Shown: positions 33,240 through 42,865, counted from the first letter of the stretch. The stretch: 64,000 nucleotides of DNA from Bacteroidales bacterium (GCA_016293845.1 JAEDDH010000016.1:27620-91619), one strand, 5' to 3'. The notes: a model not told the origin generated them from the sequence alone. Translations and numbers: made by a program.

Positions 33240-33551
33240 ATGGCCAAATTAAAGAAAAATTTTAAAGGCGGATTAGACAGCCTTATAGAATCATCTCTCG
33301 GCATCACCAAAGAGGATGTGGAGCGTAGCCGTATAGAAACAGAAGAGGCTAAGGCGGCAACAGAGTCGGGCGAAGCCACAGTTGTTGTTGATACTAAGGA
33401 GATTGAATATCTAAAATCAAAGATTGCCGACCTCAAAAGCGAGCTTTTCCTTTGGCGTACAGGCAAAATCAATCCAGAATCTTTTGCAGAAACCCTAAAA
33501 AATCATGGTCTTGCCTATAACGACAAGACCAATGAAATTACTGAATTATAA
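33240..33551 (+). CDS. Small ParA-partner-like protein (ParB N-terminal motif only)
   Basis: 103 aa, encoded 12 bp after parA. The N-terminus MAKLKKNFKGGLDSLIESSL has a basic stretch followed by GGLDSLI, similar to the N-terminal ParB peptide (GRGLDALI) that stimulates ParA ATPase. There is no ParB CTPase or HTH domain. The rest is charged helix, with a likely coiled coil at EIEYLKSKIADLKSEL and a small C-terminal region (WRTGKINPESFAETLKNHGL). I infer a minimal adaptor or activator for the adjacent ParA. The family is not recognised. Confidence 0.65.
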   Translation: MAKLKKNFKGGLDSLIESSLGITKEDVERSRIETEEAKAATESGEATVVVDTKEIEYLKSKIADLKSELFLWRTGKINPESFAETLKNHGLAYNDKTNEITEL

Positions 33552-33590
33552 ATAATATTTTTTCGGAGCGTAAAACACAAGTTTACTCCC

Positions 33591-35561
33591 CTATCCCATT
33601 GCGGGTTCGTCGGAGTTTTCGTCGTAAAATTCGTCGAAATCTTCCACATCGGTTACGGCAAAGGCATCTTCGGCATGTTGTTCGCCAGTGTAAATTCCCT
33701 CTTCGGTATCTTCTGAAACTACCTCGGTGAGCGCAGGGTCGGGCTCAACATTTAGTTTCACCACTTGCGGCTCTTGTCTTGGCTGCGGATTCAACGGATT
33801 GCCGTCGCCATCAATAGCGTCGGTAGATTCGGTGGTTGTAGTGGTAGTAGTAGTGGTTGTGGTTGTTGTAGTGGTAATAGTAACGGTTTGAGGTTCAGAC
33901 TCTTCTTCTTCATCTTCAAAATCAAGCGGCACGGCAGCACCAATTGCGGTGTCCTCTTCTGCGAGTTCCACATCGTCGGGGTGAACAGTAGAATCTTCGG
34001 AAGCGGCATTGTCGGCACTTTCATCATCGTAGAAACGAGCAAGAATTTCTTCATCTACATCAGATTCTGGCTCAACAGGAGTCTTATCCTCAGAATCAGA
34101 TTCATCTATTTCATCCTCAGGAGCTTCGTAAATAACTACCTCTGGGTCGTTGATATCAATAACAACAGGAGGCTCTTGCTCTTGCTCAATTTGATTTTCG
34201 GGATCGTTTGAATCTTCGAGCGAAACATCACTACCGGGACCGTCGGCAAGAGTAGGATCAGGCTCATTGTCAGTGTCAGCAGTAATTTCTTCTGCGGGAA
34301 TAACCACCTTTAATTCAACCTGTTCGCGGTCGTCTTCCTTCTTTTCCTCCTCGGCAGGTTCGGTAGTTTTAAGAGTGAAAGTATCACCGTTGTCGTAAAC
34401 AATCTGAGAGGTAGATTCAGTATCAACAGCAACCTCAGTAACAGAAGTATTGTCAGCTTCAGAAGAAGAATCGCTGTTGGTAACCACCAACTTTTTCTCT
34501 AAATGAGAGTTAGAGTTTTCTTCCATATCGCGAGCAATAATCTCATCATCAGTAGGACCTTCCACAACAATATCTTTATCCTTATCGTCAACCAGAACAG
34601 TTACTTGGTCAACATTGTCGTAAGGCGAAACTTCAACTTTAATCTGCTCAATATCAGCGCTTTCTAACTGCTGATTAGGAATATCAATTTCGACAATCTT
34701 TTCTTGTACAAAATCATCGGCAAACATCTCAAACTCAGATGCTAAGCACCACATTCTGAACCATATACGCAGAATAATAAACAATTGCTGTACAAAAAAC
34801 ATTGCAATAATTCCAAAAGTGGTGGCCATGCCAATCTTGTCGAAAGTAAGTTTGTATAATATAAGTGTGAGAATCGGCACTACCAACAGCAAGAAATACA
34901 GAAAATAAGTGCGGACAAAATGGTTGAAAACAAAGCAAGTAGCCTTCCAAATTGCCTTAATTACTCGGAAAGAGCGAACCATCTCCATATAGAATTTGGC
35001 ATAGTCGGAAATCATCATCAACAGCACTGCCACGCAGAAAAATATAAAGGCGGTGATTCCGTAAGCCCAAAACAAGCGAGTTTCGGAAACAACCTCTATA
35101 TTGCTGAAAATCAGATAAGAAAGACCAAATAAAAGCACAAACGCAACCAATTGCAATGCTATCATAATAACATCGCAAAGCAAGAAACGGAAAAAGTTGA
35201 CACCAGCACCAGCAAAAAATGTGGAGACTTTAAAATCCTCAATATTGTAAGTGCGAATAATTCCGCCAGTTAAAAATACCTTAACACCCCAAAAAATCAG
35301 CGTTATCCACAAAAGTTGGTAGAGGATTGGTGAAATATCCCAATAGTTGAAATTAAGCAACTCGGTTATTGTGGTGTAGTTCAACGCCTTAGTAAGCGTT
35401 TCGCCCGACATATTGCCCGATAATGCCGATTTTAACGAAAACAAAAACGGCACAGCGCACGAAAGCGCGAGCAAAAGTGTTACAGCGTAAATCAAAAATA
35501 TTACCTTGGGGTTGCGCAGCGATGTCTTAAAACCTCGTGTATATGCTTTTAAAATATTCAT
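33591..35561 (-). CDS. Multi-pass membrane protein with long acidic, poly-Thr cytoplasmic tail
   Basis: 656 aa. Residues 1-285 contain about six hydrophobic helices (VIFLIYAVTLLLALSCAVPF, TLIFWGVKVFLTGGIIRTYN, LVAFVLLFGLSYLIF, AFIFFCVAVLLMM, YFLYFLLLVVPILTLILY), resembling bacterial multi-pass integral proteins annotated by similarity to GDPD membrane domains. Residues about 300-656 are disordered, very rich in Asp/Glu, and include an uninterrupted run of Thr (about 15) around 568-585. The N-terminal part is probably conserved and the tail fast-evolving. The M1-like peptidase gene lies 24 bp upstream on the same strand. Confidence 0.7.
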   Translation of the reverse strand: MNILKAYTRGFKTSLRNPKVIFLIYAVTLLLALSCAVPFLFSLKSALSGNMSGETLTKALNYTTITELLNFNYWDISPILYQLLWITLIFWGVKVFLTGGIIRTYNIEDFKVSTFFAGAGVNFFRFLLCDVIMIALQLVAFVLLFGLSYLIFSNIEVVSETRLFWAYGITAFIFFCVAVLLMMISDYAKFYMEMVRSFRVIKAIWKATCFVFNHFVRTYFLYFLLLVVPILTLILYKLTFDKIGMATTFGIIAMFFVQQLFIILRIWFRMWCLASEFEMFADDFVQEKIVEIDIPNQQLESADIEQIKVEVSPYDNVDQVTVLVDDKDKDIVVEGPTDDEIIARDMEENSNSHLEKKLVVTNSDSSSEADNTSVTEVAVDTESTSQIVYDNGDTFTLKTTEPAEEEKKEDDREQVELKVVIPAEEITADTDNEPDPTLADGPGSDVSLEDSNDPENQIEQEQEPPVVIDINDPEVVIYEAPEDEIDESDSEDKTPVEPESDVDEEILARFYDDESADNAASEDSTVHPDDVELAEEDTAIGAAVPLDFEDEEEESEPQTVTITTTTTTTTTTTTTTTESTDAIDGDGNPLNPQPRQEPQVVKLNVEPDPALTEVVSEDTEEGIYTGEQHAEDAFAVTDVEDFDEFYDENSDEPAMG

Positions 35562-35585
35562 TATAGATTGATAATTAAGGTTTTA

Positions 35586-37538
35586 CTAAGCAAAAAATGC
35601 GATTGATTGAAAGAGGTTCTCTAACCAAAACAGGAATTTTACAGTATATTTCCAAGCCGGAGAAGAGACACTTTCGAGTGAATATGAATTGTTTATAAAA
35701 TTGATGTCGCAGTAGTTCTTGTTTTCAGGGTCGATCTGTGCTGAAACCACCTTTTGCGATGATGTAATGGCAAATTCCTTGCAACGTCCGCAACCATCCC
35801 ATTTAAAGGTTTGAGTATCACCATTTTCGAATGTTACAAGCACCTCAACAGGCATTACCATTGTGCCCATACGCTGAACAAATACCGATGAGCGATATTG
35901 GCGGGTTTCTTCTGAATCGTTTTTGAAAATCTTGCCGAATCCATCGTCGAAAAATCCCTTGATGCCCAAAAGCAGCGATTCGTTTTTGATAGAAGTTACC
36001 TTGTAGTCGCACACCTCGTCGGTGGTGAGCATCGAATCAAAAAACCACGTGTAACCTTTCTGCACGTCTGGATCAGAGCTTGTAGCTGCTGCCTTGTTGA
36101 TACAATTTACAAAATCGCCAGTGCAGGGATGTTTAAATTTCCAACGATTATAATAATCTCTTATCGCTTGATAATAAAGGTCTTCGCCTATCATTCCTTT
36201 CACCGATTTTAGCATTACCATAGGTTTGGAATATGCCATAAGCGAATAGGTGTGAGTGGGATATTTCCAAGAATAGTTGTTGATAGTGGCAATTGCGGGG
36301 TTGGGCCACTGCGTATAGTTGCTGCGGTAATATTCCGATACGCCCACAGGTATACCAAATGCGTTTATCATCGCACCATCGCCATAATATTTGTCCATAA
36401 TTTCCGACTCGAAAAACGCTGCCATTCCTTCGTCTAACCAAGCCTCTTCAAATTCGTTGGTGGCAACAACCGATTGAAAATAATTGTGCGCAAATTGATG
36501 AACCACAGCCTGTTCTGAAATTCTGAAATTAGACGGCAAATGACGAACCGTTGCAGTGGTAAAAAACATCGGATACGCCATTGCTCCTGCACGTTCGGCA
36601 GCATAAAAAGGCATATCTACCACAGTGATAGACGGATAAGCATATTCGCCAACCTTCTGCTCCATAAATTCCATAGCGTTTTTGAGAGCCGTAATATAAC
36701 GCTCAGCTTCTCCACCGTGCTCAGGCATATACAATAGACGTATGCCCTTGCCTTTCCATGTGTCGTTCATAATCATAAAACGAGGCGAAGCAGCCCACGC
36801 GAAATCTATAACACTGTCGGCGTGAAACACATAAGTACGGTTGCCATCCACATCGGTAGATTCTTTAAGGAGAACTCCCGTTGCGCCAACGCGGTATTTT
36901 TCGGGAACGGTTATGCTAACGTCATAAGTACCAAAATCAGCGTAAAATTCTGAATTGTAATGATATTGGTGGCAATTCCAACCGCTTGTCTTACGTCCGC
37001 GCATCCCCACAGGCTCGTAAACACCGATTTTTGGAAACCACTGACCCACCATATAAAAGTCACCACGCTCATAACCCGAACGAGCCACAATGCGAGGAAG
37101 TTTAGAAAGGAAAGTGATATTGAGAATAATCTCCTTACCGGGAAGAATAGGCTCAGAAAGTTTCACCATCATAACGGTTTGGTCGGCTGAGTTGCGGTCG
37201 TCGGGCTGCACATAATGCAAATCTTGCAAAAGAGGTTCGCCGTCGGAAGTAACCATACGCTGAATGTCGATATAGCCCCAATCGCTACTCGGAACGGTGT
37301 CGGTAAAAGGGATATTGCGCTCGACGAAATAGGTAGATTGCGAATTTTTAAACGCATTGAGATATGTGTGGAACATAAGTTCGTTGACGGTGTCGTTGGT
37401 ATTGTTGCGCCAAACGAGGGTTTCGGTGGCAGTAATCACCTTGGCATCCACGTCGAGTTTTGCAGTAATGTCGTAACTCTGCGCCTGAACTCCCGCCGTC
37501 ATCAGCATCAGTGCTGAAATGATTATATTTTTTTTCAT
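35586..37538 (-). CDS. M1-family metallopeptidase homologue lacking catalytic glutamates
   Basis: 650-aa secreted protein (signal peptide 1-20, AGVQAQ). The M1 N-terminal beta domain is visible (DAKVITATETLVWRNNTNDT, GQWFPKIGVYEP). The zinc-site helix reads HQFAH at 347-351, followed 18 residues later by Glu370 in WLDEGMAAFFE. The zinc ligands (two His and Glu) are kept, but the catalytic Glu of HExxH is Gln (CAA at 36495-36497). The GxMEN substrate motif is GAMAYP (318-323), so its Glu is lost too. It is therefore probably a non-enzymatic binding protein. Its neighbours include another zinc-peptidase-like surface protein. Confidence 0.85.
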   Translation of the reverse strand: MKKNIIISALMLMTAGVQAQSYDITAKLDVDAKVITATETLVWRNNTNDTVNELMFHTYLNAFKNSQSTYFVERNIPFTDTVPSSDWGYIDIQRMVTSDGEPLLQDLHYVQPDDRNSADQTVMMVKLSEPILPGKEIILNITFLSKLPRIVARSGYERGDFYMVGQWFPKIGVYEPVGMRGRKTSGWNCHQYHYNSEFYADFGTYDVSITVPEKYRVGATGVLLKESTDVDGNRTYVFHADSVIDFAWAASPRFMIMNDTWKGKGIRLLYMPEHGGEAERYITALKNAMEFMEQKVGEYAYPSITVVDMPFYAAERAGAMAYPMFFTTATVRHLPSNFRISEQAVVHQFAHNYFQSVVATNEFEEAWLDEGMAAFFESEIMDKYYGDGAMINAFGIPVGVSEYYRSNYTQWPNPAIATINNYSWKYPTHTYSLMAYSKPMVMLKSVKGMIGEDLYYQAIRDYYNRWKFKHPCTGDFVNCINKAAATSSDPDVQKGYTWFFDSMLTTDEVCDYKVTSIKNESLLLGIKGFFDDGFGKIFKNDSEETRQYRSSVFVQRMGTMVMPVEVLVTFENGDTQTFKWDGCGRCKEFAITSSQKVVSAQIDPENKNYCDINFINNSYSLESVSSPAWKYTVKFLFWLENLFQSIAFFA

Positions 37539-37706
37539 CGTGTTATAATGTCCTTTTTTTATTTCACCAATACATTATGTAAAAACAACTTAGCAAACGC
37601 ATTATCCAAGACGATTTAACCAAGTCAAATGTAAAATTAACAATATTTTTTGAAACAGCGGTAACAATTTTGTAAAAAAAATTTGCCGAAATGAAAAAAA
37701 ATCAAT

Positions 37707-40565
37707 TTACATCTGATATGAGAGCAGAAGACCAAATTGTGTTTTTGAATACACATTGTTAATCAACGGCTTGGCATACATACAACCTATCGACACATTG
37801 TTAGACAATCGGATGTAATTAACATCAAACACCAATTTAAAGCCCGCTGATGCAAAATTGTAACGATAGCCAAATATCAAAGGAGCGGCTGCATCGGCTA
37901 TGATAGACCCACGAACACGTTTGCACCAAACAATCGCAGGGATACCGAAATCAGGATAGCCCAATGGGAAAGAGTATTCGCCTGATATTTTGGCACATTC
38001 GTGAAAACGCACAGAAGAATAACCTCTAATATCAAAATCAGGGTCGGCAAACAAATAAATGTTGTTATGGTTATAATCTTTAACCTGACGCATAAACCCT
38101 GCATCAATAGAAAGCGAATTTTGCCTAAACAATCCTGGAACAGTTATATTAGCTAATACATTTATTTTCTGAGCCTTACGATGATAATTATTAGTTTTAG
38201 AAGCATCTGCTTTCACCGAGAATGACAATGGAGAGCGATAATCCCTGTATGCTTTGTCGCGAGATAAAGAATAACTAAATCCAACATAAAACACATTAAT
38301 ATTTCCATTTCCCAAATCAGCATAACTTTCAGTAGGTTTGTCACTTATCTGATAACGGCTAAACTGTGAAGAAAGGTTAACACTTTGCCTCCAATTAAAG
38401 CGCGAAAAGTTAAATGGTACTGATACAGCGAAATTTGCAATTCTTGAATCCCAATATAGATATTGCGAATATATCTCTCCATATCGGTCGCGGAAATAGT
38501 ACTCGTCGGCATCGGTATGAAAACTTGCCGACACGCCTAAAACAGGATAAAAACCTGAATATATGCCACTTAAAGTAGTTCGCCAAAACTCTGCATCTGG
38601 TTTGTACGAAAAGTCGGCAGATAGTTGAAGTGTCCCCAATGTATTTTCGGAGTAAACTGTGCCGCCCAAACCTTCTTCATCGGCATAAGGCATCCAGCCG
38701 TAAATTCTTATCGGATCGTAAAATTGTTTATAATCTTTTACCTTAAAACGTTTATCATCCGACGAAGATGCAGATGCCACAAAATCGAGTTTCTGATATG
38801 GTTCAGAATCAACCAAAGGTTTAAAATATTCTAATTTACAAGGCTTTACATTGTCCATAGAAACCTCATAGCCAGTATTTAACGTAGCAGAAACAATATT
38901 AGCACCAGTTGACAAAAAATCACTATATATAAAGGTGTGCCCATCTGGCGAAATATCGAGTTGCGAAGCGGAGTATTTACGAGAAGTAACAAGATTACAA
39001 ACACCGTTTTTAGTGTTCAACATCCAAATATTAGTAATGCCCGATAAATCGGAATCATAAAAAATATTATCTCCTGATGGTTTGAGAGTATTGATAGCCT
39101 CTGATTGATAATCCTTTACAATGCGCCGTTGCGATGAAACAAGGTCGTAAACCACAATGGCATTCTTATTATTAAAGTTAGAAACAAGAGCCACGTCGTT
39201 ATCATTTACAAACCGCACACTTCGCAAATATTCTCCATATTGCGCGGGTATCTTCTTGATTATGTGCAACGAAGACAATTTTTCACCAATGTATTCTGTC
39301 TTAAAAATCACCAAAGAAGCATTACGGCTTTGATCGAATTCAACCGCTGCAACGTACTTGCCGTCTGTTGAAATAGCAGGAGAAAAATAACGTCCTTTGT
39401 TGGTAACTCGATATCTCTTTTGAGTTTTAAAATCATATATTGCTATATCAGAATATCCACGCAACGACCAACGCATATCAGGAACGTTTGTAGCCCAAAT
39501 CAATTTGTTATCAGCATAATCAAAAGAGGTGATTTCGGTGCAAAACAAATCATTTTCTTCACCATTAAGATTCACAGTAACAACCTTGTTTGGTTCTGTA
39601 AGTGAGGATTTTAGCGCCACAATTGTATTACTGTTGATAAATCGTGGATTAGAATACGAAGTATAGCGACGAGGATGTTTTTGGGTGATAATTTTGGCTT
39701 CTGAAATATTAAGCGAATCTATTCTTTGCGAATAAAAATTGCGCAAATCATTCATTGTCTGCCTATAATTTTTTGTAAGATTGATTCCCGAAAAATGACG
39801 GAACGACGAACCAAACGACCACGGCCAAAACGAATACCACGACGAACGGCGAGCTGTCTTGGTCCACACATCTGCACCGGCAATTATTCTACCATGCGTA
39901 ACAAGGTGATATCCAAGCTCATAATGATTAGGTAAATAGTTTCTAAAAGAACCATTCACCATCTTGTCGTAAGGAAAGTTTTTGGGGCGAGAATCTAAAA
40001 TTGAAGCAGTTAGCAAATCAAACGACGAAACACGACCACGACCTGCCGTTGTAAGAATAGTTTCGGCATAAACAGCGTCGCCCTCAAACCACCAATTAGG
40101 CACCGAGATACGCATTATGCTGTGACCGTATGCACCAAAGAGAATACTCGAACATTTTGTAAGACCATGGTTAAGTACTTGATATTGTATTACATGGCGA
40201 TATTCGTGAACAGCAAGATTCTGAAACCATTCGCCAGTGCCAAGCGAATTATTCTGAAAAGGCATTCCATACCAATACATCTTATATGGAAACAACGTTG
40301 CAAATCCATTAGAAGTGGGTGATTGATTGGATATTACCAACGGTATCTTGCGTGGATTATCTTTAAGAGAAACGGTATCGCAAGCAAAAACAGTTTCAAA
40401 AGAGTTGGCTATACGAAATATATCTTTCTGATTTACAGACTTATCGGCAATAATTTTAACGTGAGGAGTATTTACTGAATACCATTTGGAGGAAAAAGGA
40501 TGTTGAGCGTTGGCAACAACACTAATCAACAACACAATCAAAACCCAAAAGGACTTTAAAAGCAT
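37707..40565 (-). CDS. Secreted gluzincin-like domain plus beta-propeller plus outer-membrane beta-barrel
   Basis: 952 aa with a signal peptide (1-20). The N-terminal third (about 25-300) has HEYRH at 120-124 and WWFEGDAVYAE (Glu161), a gluzincin-type zinc site. The middle (about 300-590) has TolB/WD40-like propeller strands (TNKGRYFSPAISTDGKYVAA, TNIWMLNTKNGVCNL, YSASQLDISPDGHTFIYSD). The C-terminal 350 residues are strand-rich and end in GLLLSYQM, like an outer-membrane barrel. I infer a surface-exposed peptidase or binding module tethered by its own barrel. It is encoded 7 bp after ftsE on the same strand. The family name is uncertain. Confidence 0.75.
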   Translation of the reverse strand: MLLKSFWVLIVLLISVVANAQHPFSSKWYSVNTPHVKIIADKSVNQKDIFRIANSFETVFACDTVSLKDNPRKIPLVISNQSPTSNGFATLFPYKMYWYGMPFQNNSLGTGEWFQNLAVHEYRHVIQYQVLNHGLTKCSSILFGAYGHSIMRISVPNWWFEGDAVYAETILTTAGRGRVSSFDLLTASILDSRPKNFPYDKMVNGSFRNYLPNHYELGYHLVTHGRIIAGADVWTKTARRSSWYSFWPWSFGSSFRHFSGINLTKNYRQTMNDLRNFYSQRIDSLNISEAKIITQKHPRRYTSYSNPRFINSNTIVALKSSLTEPNKVVTVNLNGEENDLFCTEITSFDYADNKLIWATNVPDMRWSLRGYSDIAIYDFKTQKRYRVTNKGRYFSPAISTDGKYVAAVEFDQSRNASLVIFKTEYIGEKLSSLHIIKKIPAQYGEYLRSVRFVNDNDVALVSNFNNKNAIVVYDLVSSQRRIVKDYQSEAINTLKPSGDNIFYDSDLSGITNIWMLNTKNGVCNLVTSRKYSASQLDISPDGHTFIYSDFLSTGANIVSATLNTGYEVSMDNVKPCKLEYFKPLVDSEPYQKLDFVASASSSDDKRFKVKDYKQFYDPIRIYGWMPYADEEGLGGTVYSENTLGTLQLSADFSYKPDAEFWRTTLSGIYSGFYPVLGVSASFHTDADEYYFRDRYGEIYSQYLYWDSRIANFAVSVPFNFSRFNWRQSVNLSSQFSRYQISDKPTESYADLGNGNINVFYVGFSYSLSRDKAYRDYRSPLSFSVKADASKTNNYHRKAQKINVLANITVPGLFRQNSLSIDAGFMRQVKDYNHNNIYLFADPDFDIRGYSSVRFHECAKISGEYSFPLGYPDFGIPAIVWCKRVRGSIIADAAAPLIFGYRYNFASAGFKLVFDVNYIRLSNNVSIGCMYAKPLINNVYSKTQFGLLLSYQM

Positions 40566-40572
40566 ATCTAAA

Positions 40573-41250
40573 TTATTCTATCTTATCGAGAGATGTTCCG
40601 TTAATTTTGTATCCAATATGCTGGAAATCAGCAAAAACAGGTTCGTCATGAGTAGCAACAATTACTGCTGCACCTTGCTGTGAATAGGAAAAGAGAATTT
40701 GTGCAATATGAGCGGCAGTATCGCCATCGAGATTACCCGTAGGCTCGTCGGCAAGAATCAATTTTGGCTTATGGACAAGTGCGCGGGCAATAGCCACAGT
40801 TTGACGCTCACCACCCGAAAGTTGATGCGGAACAACTGAAGCCTTGTCGGCAAGAGATGTTTTCTCAAGCACCGACATTATATAGTCTTTTTGATTGCCA
40901 TCTACTTTAAAATCAAGCGAATCAAGCACAAATTTAAGATTATCGAAAACAGTTTTATTATCAAACAAAAGATAATTTTGAAACACGATGCCCATTTGTC
41001 GTCGCAATTTAGAAACCTTGCGAAAAGGCAACCGCTTAAGATCAAAACCAAGAACACGTGCGGAGCCTTGTGCTACCGGCACATCAGCATACAGCGACCT
41101 CAAAAGGGTGGATTTGCCCGATCCTACCATGCCTTCGAGAGTGATAAAATCGCCACTATGTACCTGTAACGATATGTTTTTCAACAAATCGGCTCCATTG
41201 CGCACTAATGTTACATGCTGATAGTCTACCAAAAATTGATCGTCTAACAT
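40573..41250 (-). CDS. ftsE: Cell-division ABC transporter ATP-binding protein FtsE
   Basis: 225-aa ABC ATPase with Walker A GMVGSGKST, Q-loop GIVFQNYLLF, signature HQLSGGERQTVAIARAL, Walker B LILADEPTGNLD and H-loop VIVATHDEPVF. Closest in style to FtsE, which with FtsX activates peptidoglycan hydrolases at division. FtsX is not adjacent, and other MacB/LolD-type ATPases look similar, so the symbol is probable rather than certain. The start faces DUF389 divergently. Confidence 0.8.
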   Translation of the reverse strand: MLDDQFLVDYQHVTLVRNGADLLKNISLQVHSGDFITLEGMVGSGKSTLLRSLYADVPVAQGSARVLGFDLKRLPFRKVSKLRRQMGIVFQNYLLFDNKTVFDNLKFVLDSLDFKVDGNQKDYIMSVLEKTSLADKASVVPHQLSGGERQTVAIARALVHKPKLILADEPTGNLDGDTAAHIAQILFSYSQQGAAVIVATHDEPVFADFQHIGYKINGTSLDKIE

Positions 41251-41313
41251 AATTTTATAATTTGCTTACAAATATATGAATTTTTTTTGTACCTTTACAA
41301 AAAAAAAGAAAAG

Positions 41314-42636
41314 ATGACAAATTTTATTAAACAGTTTGCACATAACTATTTTTTTATAAACAAAGGTCTTGAAAACGAGAAACTTATAACTCACTCCATA
41401 ACGCAAGGCATTTCATTCAAAGGCACCAACCTGTGGATTTTGATCTTTGCTATTTTTATAGCTTCGCTCGGACTTAACGTAAATTCTACCGCTGTAATAA
41501 TAGGAGCTATGTTGATTTCGCCGTTGATGGGTCCTATTATAGGTATGGGTTTTGCAGTAGGAATCAACGATTTAAAACTCTTTAAATCAGCACTTTTCAA
41601 CTACTGGGTAGCTACTGTGATAAGTATTCTCACCGCCACTATTTATTTTATGATTTCGCCATTCGACGAAGCTCAATCAGAACTTATGGCACGTACATCG
41701 CCCACCACCTACGATGTATTTATTGCAATGTTTGGTGGTGCCGCGGGTATTATTGCAATTTTTTCAAAAGACAAAGGCAATGTTATACCAGGTGTAGCTA
41801 TTGCAACTGCCTTAATGCCACCACTTTGCACTGCAGGTTACGGAATCGCTCATGGAAACATTTACTTTTTTGCAGGTGCATTTTACCTTTATTTTATCAA
41901 TACTGTATTTATTTGCGCTTCAACATACGCCGGCGTTAGATTGATGAAATTTCACCAAAAAGAACTCCCCGACAACCTTGCTCGTAAAAGTCGTAGATGG
42001 ATTCTCGTAATAGTTATTCTTACAATAATACCATCAGTGTTTTTAACATACAACTTATTTAGCAACAATACATTACGCCGAAATATCAATCTATTTGTAA
42101 AAGAAGAACTCAACTTTATAGGCACACAAGCTATATCTCACGAACTCGACATGGAAGCCAAGATATTAAAAGTTGCTATGATTGGTAACGAATTATCAAT
42201 CAATGAAATAACTCACATCGAAGACAAAATGCGAAAATACCACATCGATGAGTTTAAACTCAAAATAATTCAAGGCGTTCAAAGCGACAGTATTATGCGT
42301 TCAAAATCGCACAACGAAACCTCTAAATATGCCGAACAGATTAACGAACAAGCCATTACTATCAAAAACCTTAACGACAAACTTACGCAATACACTCAAT
42401 ATCAAAAAATTGCAAAAAACATTAACGAAGAGGCACAAATCCTTTTCCCAAATATCAAAAACACTTATTTATTTAACAATGCAGACGAGAACTCCTTTAC
42501 CAAACAAGCATTAGCAATTGTAGAAATTTTGCCCGACCATAAAACGGTAAAAACCGACATTCCACGACTAAAAAAATGGCTGACTCAACGTATTAATGTT
42601 GATAGTTTAAAAATTGTGATTTCGCGAATAGAATAA
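41314..42636 (+). CDS. DUF389 membrane protein
   Basis: 440 aa from MTNFIKQFAHNY (ATG 41314; an upstream ATG at 41287 is disfavoured). The N-terminal half has at least five membrane helices and the family core (STAVIIGAMLISPLMGPIIG, VIPGVAIATALMPPLCTAGYG). The C-terminal 200 residues are a soluble domain with a coiled coil (EQINEQAITIKNLNDKLTQY). The family function is unknown; transport has been proposed. Confidence 0.9.
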   Translation: MTNFIKQFAHNYFFINKGLENEKLITHSITQGISFKGTNLWILIFAIFIASLGLNVNSTAVIIGAMLISPLMGPIIGMGFAVGINDLKLFKSALFNYWVATVISILTATIYFMISPFDEAQSELMARTSPTTYDVFIAMFGGAAGIIAIFSKDKGNVIPGVAIATALMPPLCTAGYGIAHGNIYFFAGAFYLYFINTVFICASTYAGVRLMKFHQKELPDNLARKSRRWILVIVILTIIPSVFLTYNLFSNNTLRRNINLFVKEELNFIGTQAISHELDMEAKILKVAMIGNELSINEITHIEDKMRKYHIDEFKLKIIQGVQSDSIMRSKSHNETSKYAEQINEQAITIKNLNDKLTQYTQYQKIAKNINEEAQILFPNIKNTYLFNNADENSFTKQALAIVEILPDHKTVKTDIPRLKKWLTQRINVDSLKIVISRIE

Positions 42637-42668
42637 AAAAAGGATTTCGTAATAATCCGCGAAATCCT
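42635..42668 (-). terminator. Terminator of the micropeptide transcript
   Basis: On the minus strand a 9-bp stem AGGATTTCG/CGAAATCCT with a 10-nt loop is followed by TTTTTTT (42641-42635). On the plus strand the T-run is missing, so it serves transcription coming from the right, i.e. the 21-codon ORF and not DUF389. Confidence 0.85.
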
Positions 42669-42712
42669 GATAGGTGTAAAGTCAAATGGTTGTGGGTCGA
42701 ACTTTTTCGTCG

Positions 42713-42778
42713 CTAACTAAAAATAAATCCTAATACCACAAATGCGACAAATAATAACATTGCATAACTCCTTTTCAT
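42713..42778 (-). CDS. 21-aa single-helix membrane micropeptide
   Basis: The ORF reads MKRSYAMLLFVAFVVLGFIF plus S and a stop. A positively charged N-terminus and one hydrophobic stretch fit a small membrane protein. It lies in an otherwise empty 404-bp gap with its own promoter (42834-42865), a leader of about 50 nt, and an intrinsic terminator 45 nt after the stop, so the unit is about 190 nt. It is too short for gene finders. The alternative is a non-coding small RNA in which the ORF is incidental. No family is recognised. Confidence 0.5.
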   Translation of the reverse strand: MKRSYAMLLFVAFVVLGFIFS

Positions 42779-42833
42779 CTTCTTAATTTTTAAAAATTAG
42801 TATTGTTTGATTAGTATAATACCTAAATCGTGC

Positions 42834-42865
42834 CAATATTACAGAGAAAAAATGATATTAACAAA
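42834..42865 (-). promoter_or_regulatory. Promoter of the micropeptide transcript
   Basis: On the minus strand TTTG (42865-42862), a 20-nt spacer and TAATATTG (42841-42834) match TAnnTTTG at 7 of 8 positions. Confidence 0.5.

Noticed and set aside
33552..33590. Hairpin between the ParA partner and the membrane protein as a terminator
   Set aside because: A bulged GGAG..CTCC fold exists, but T-runs are on the wrong side for both genes.
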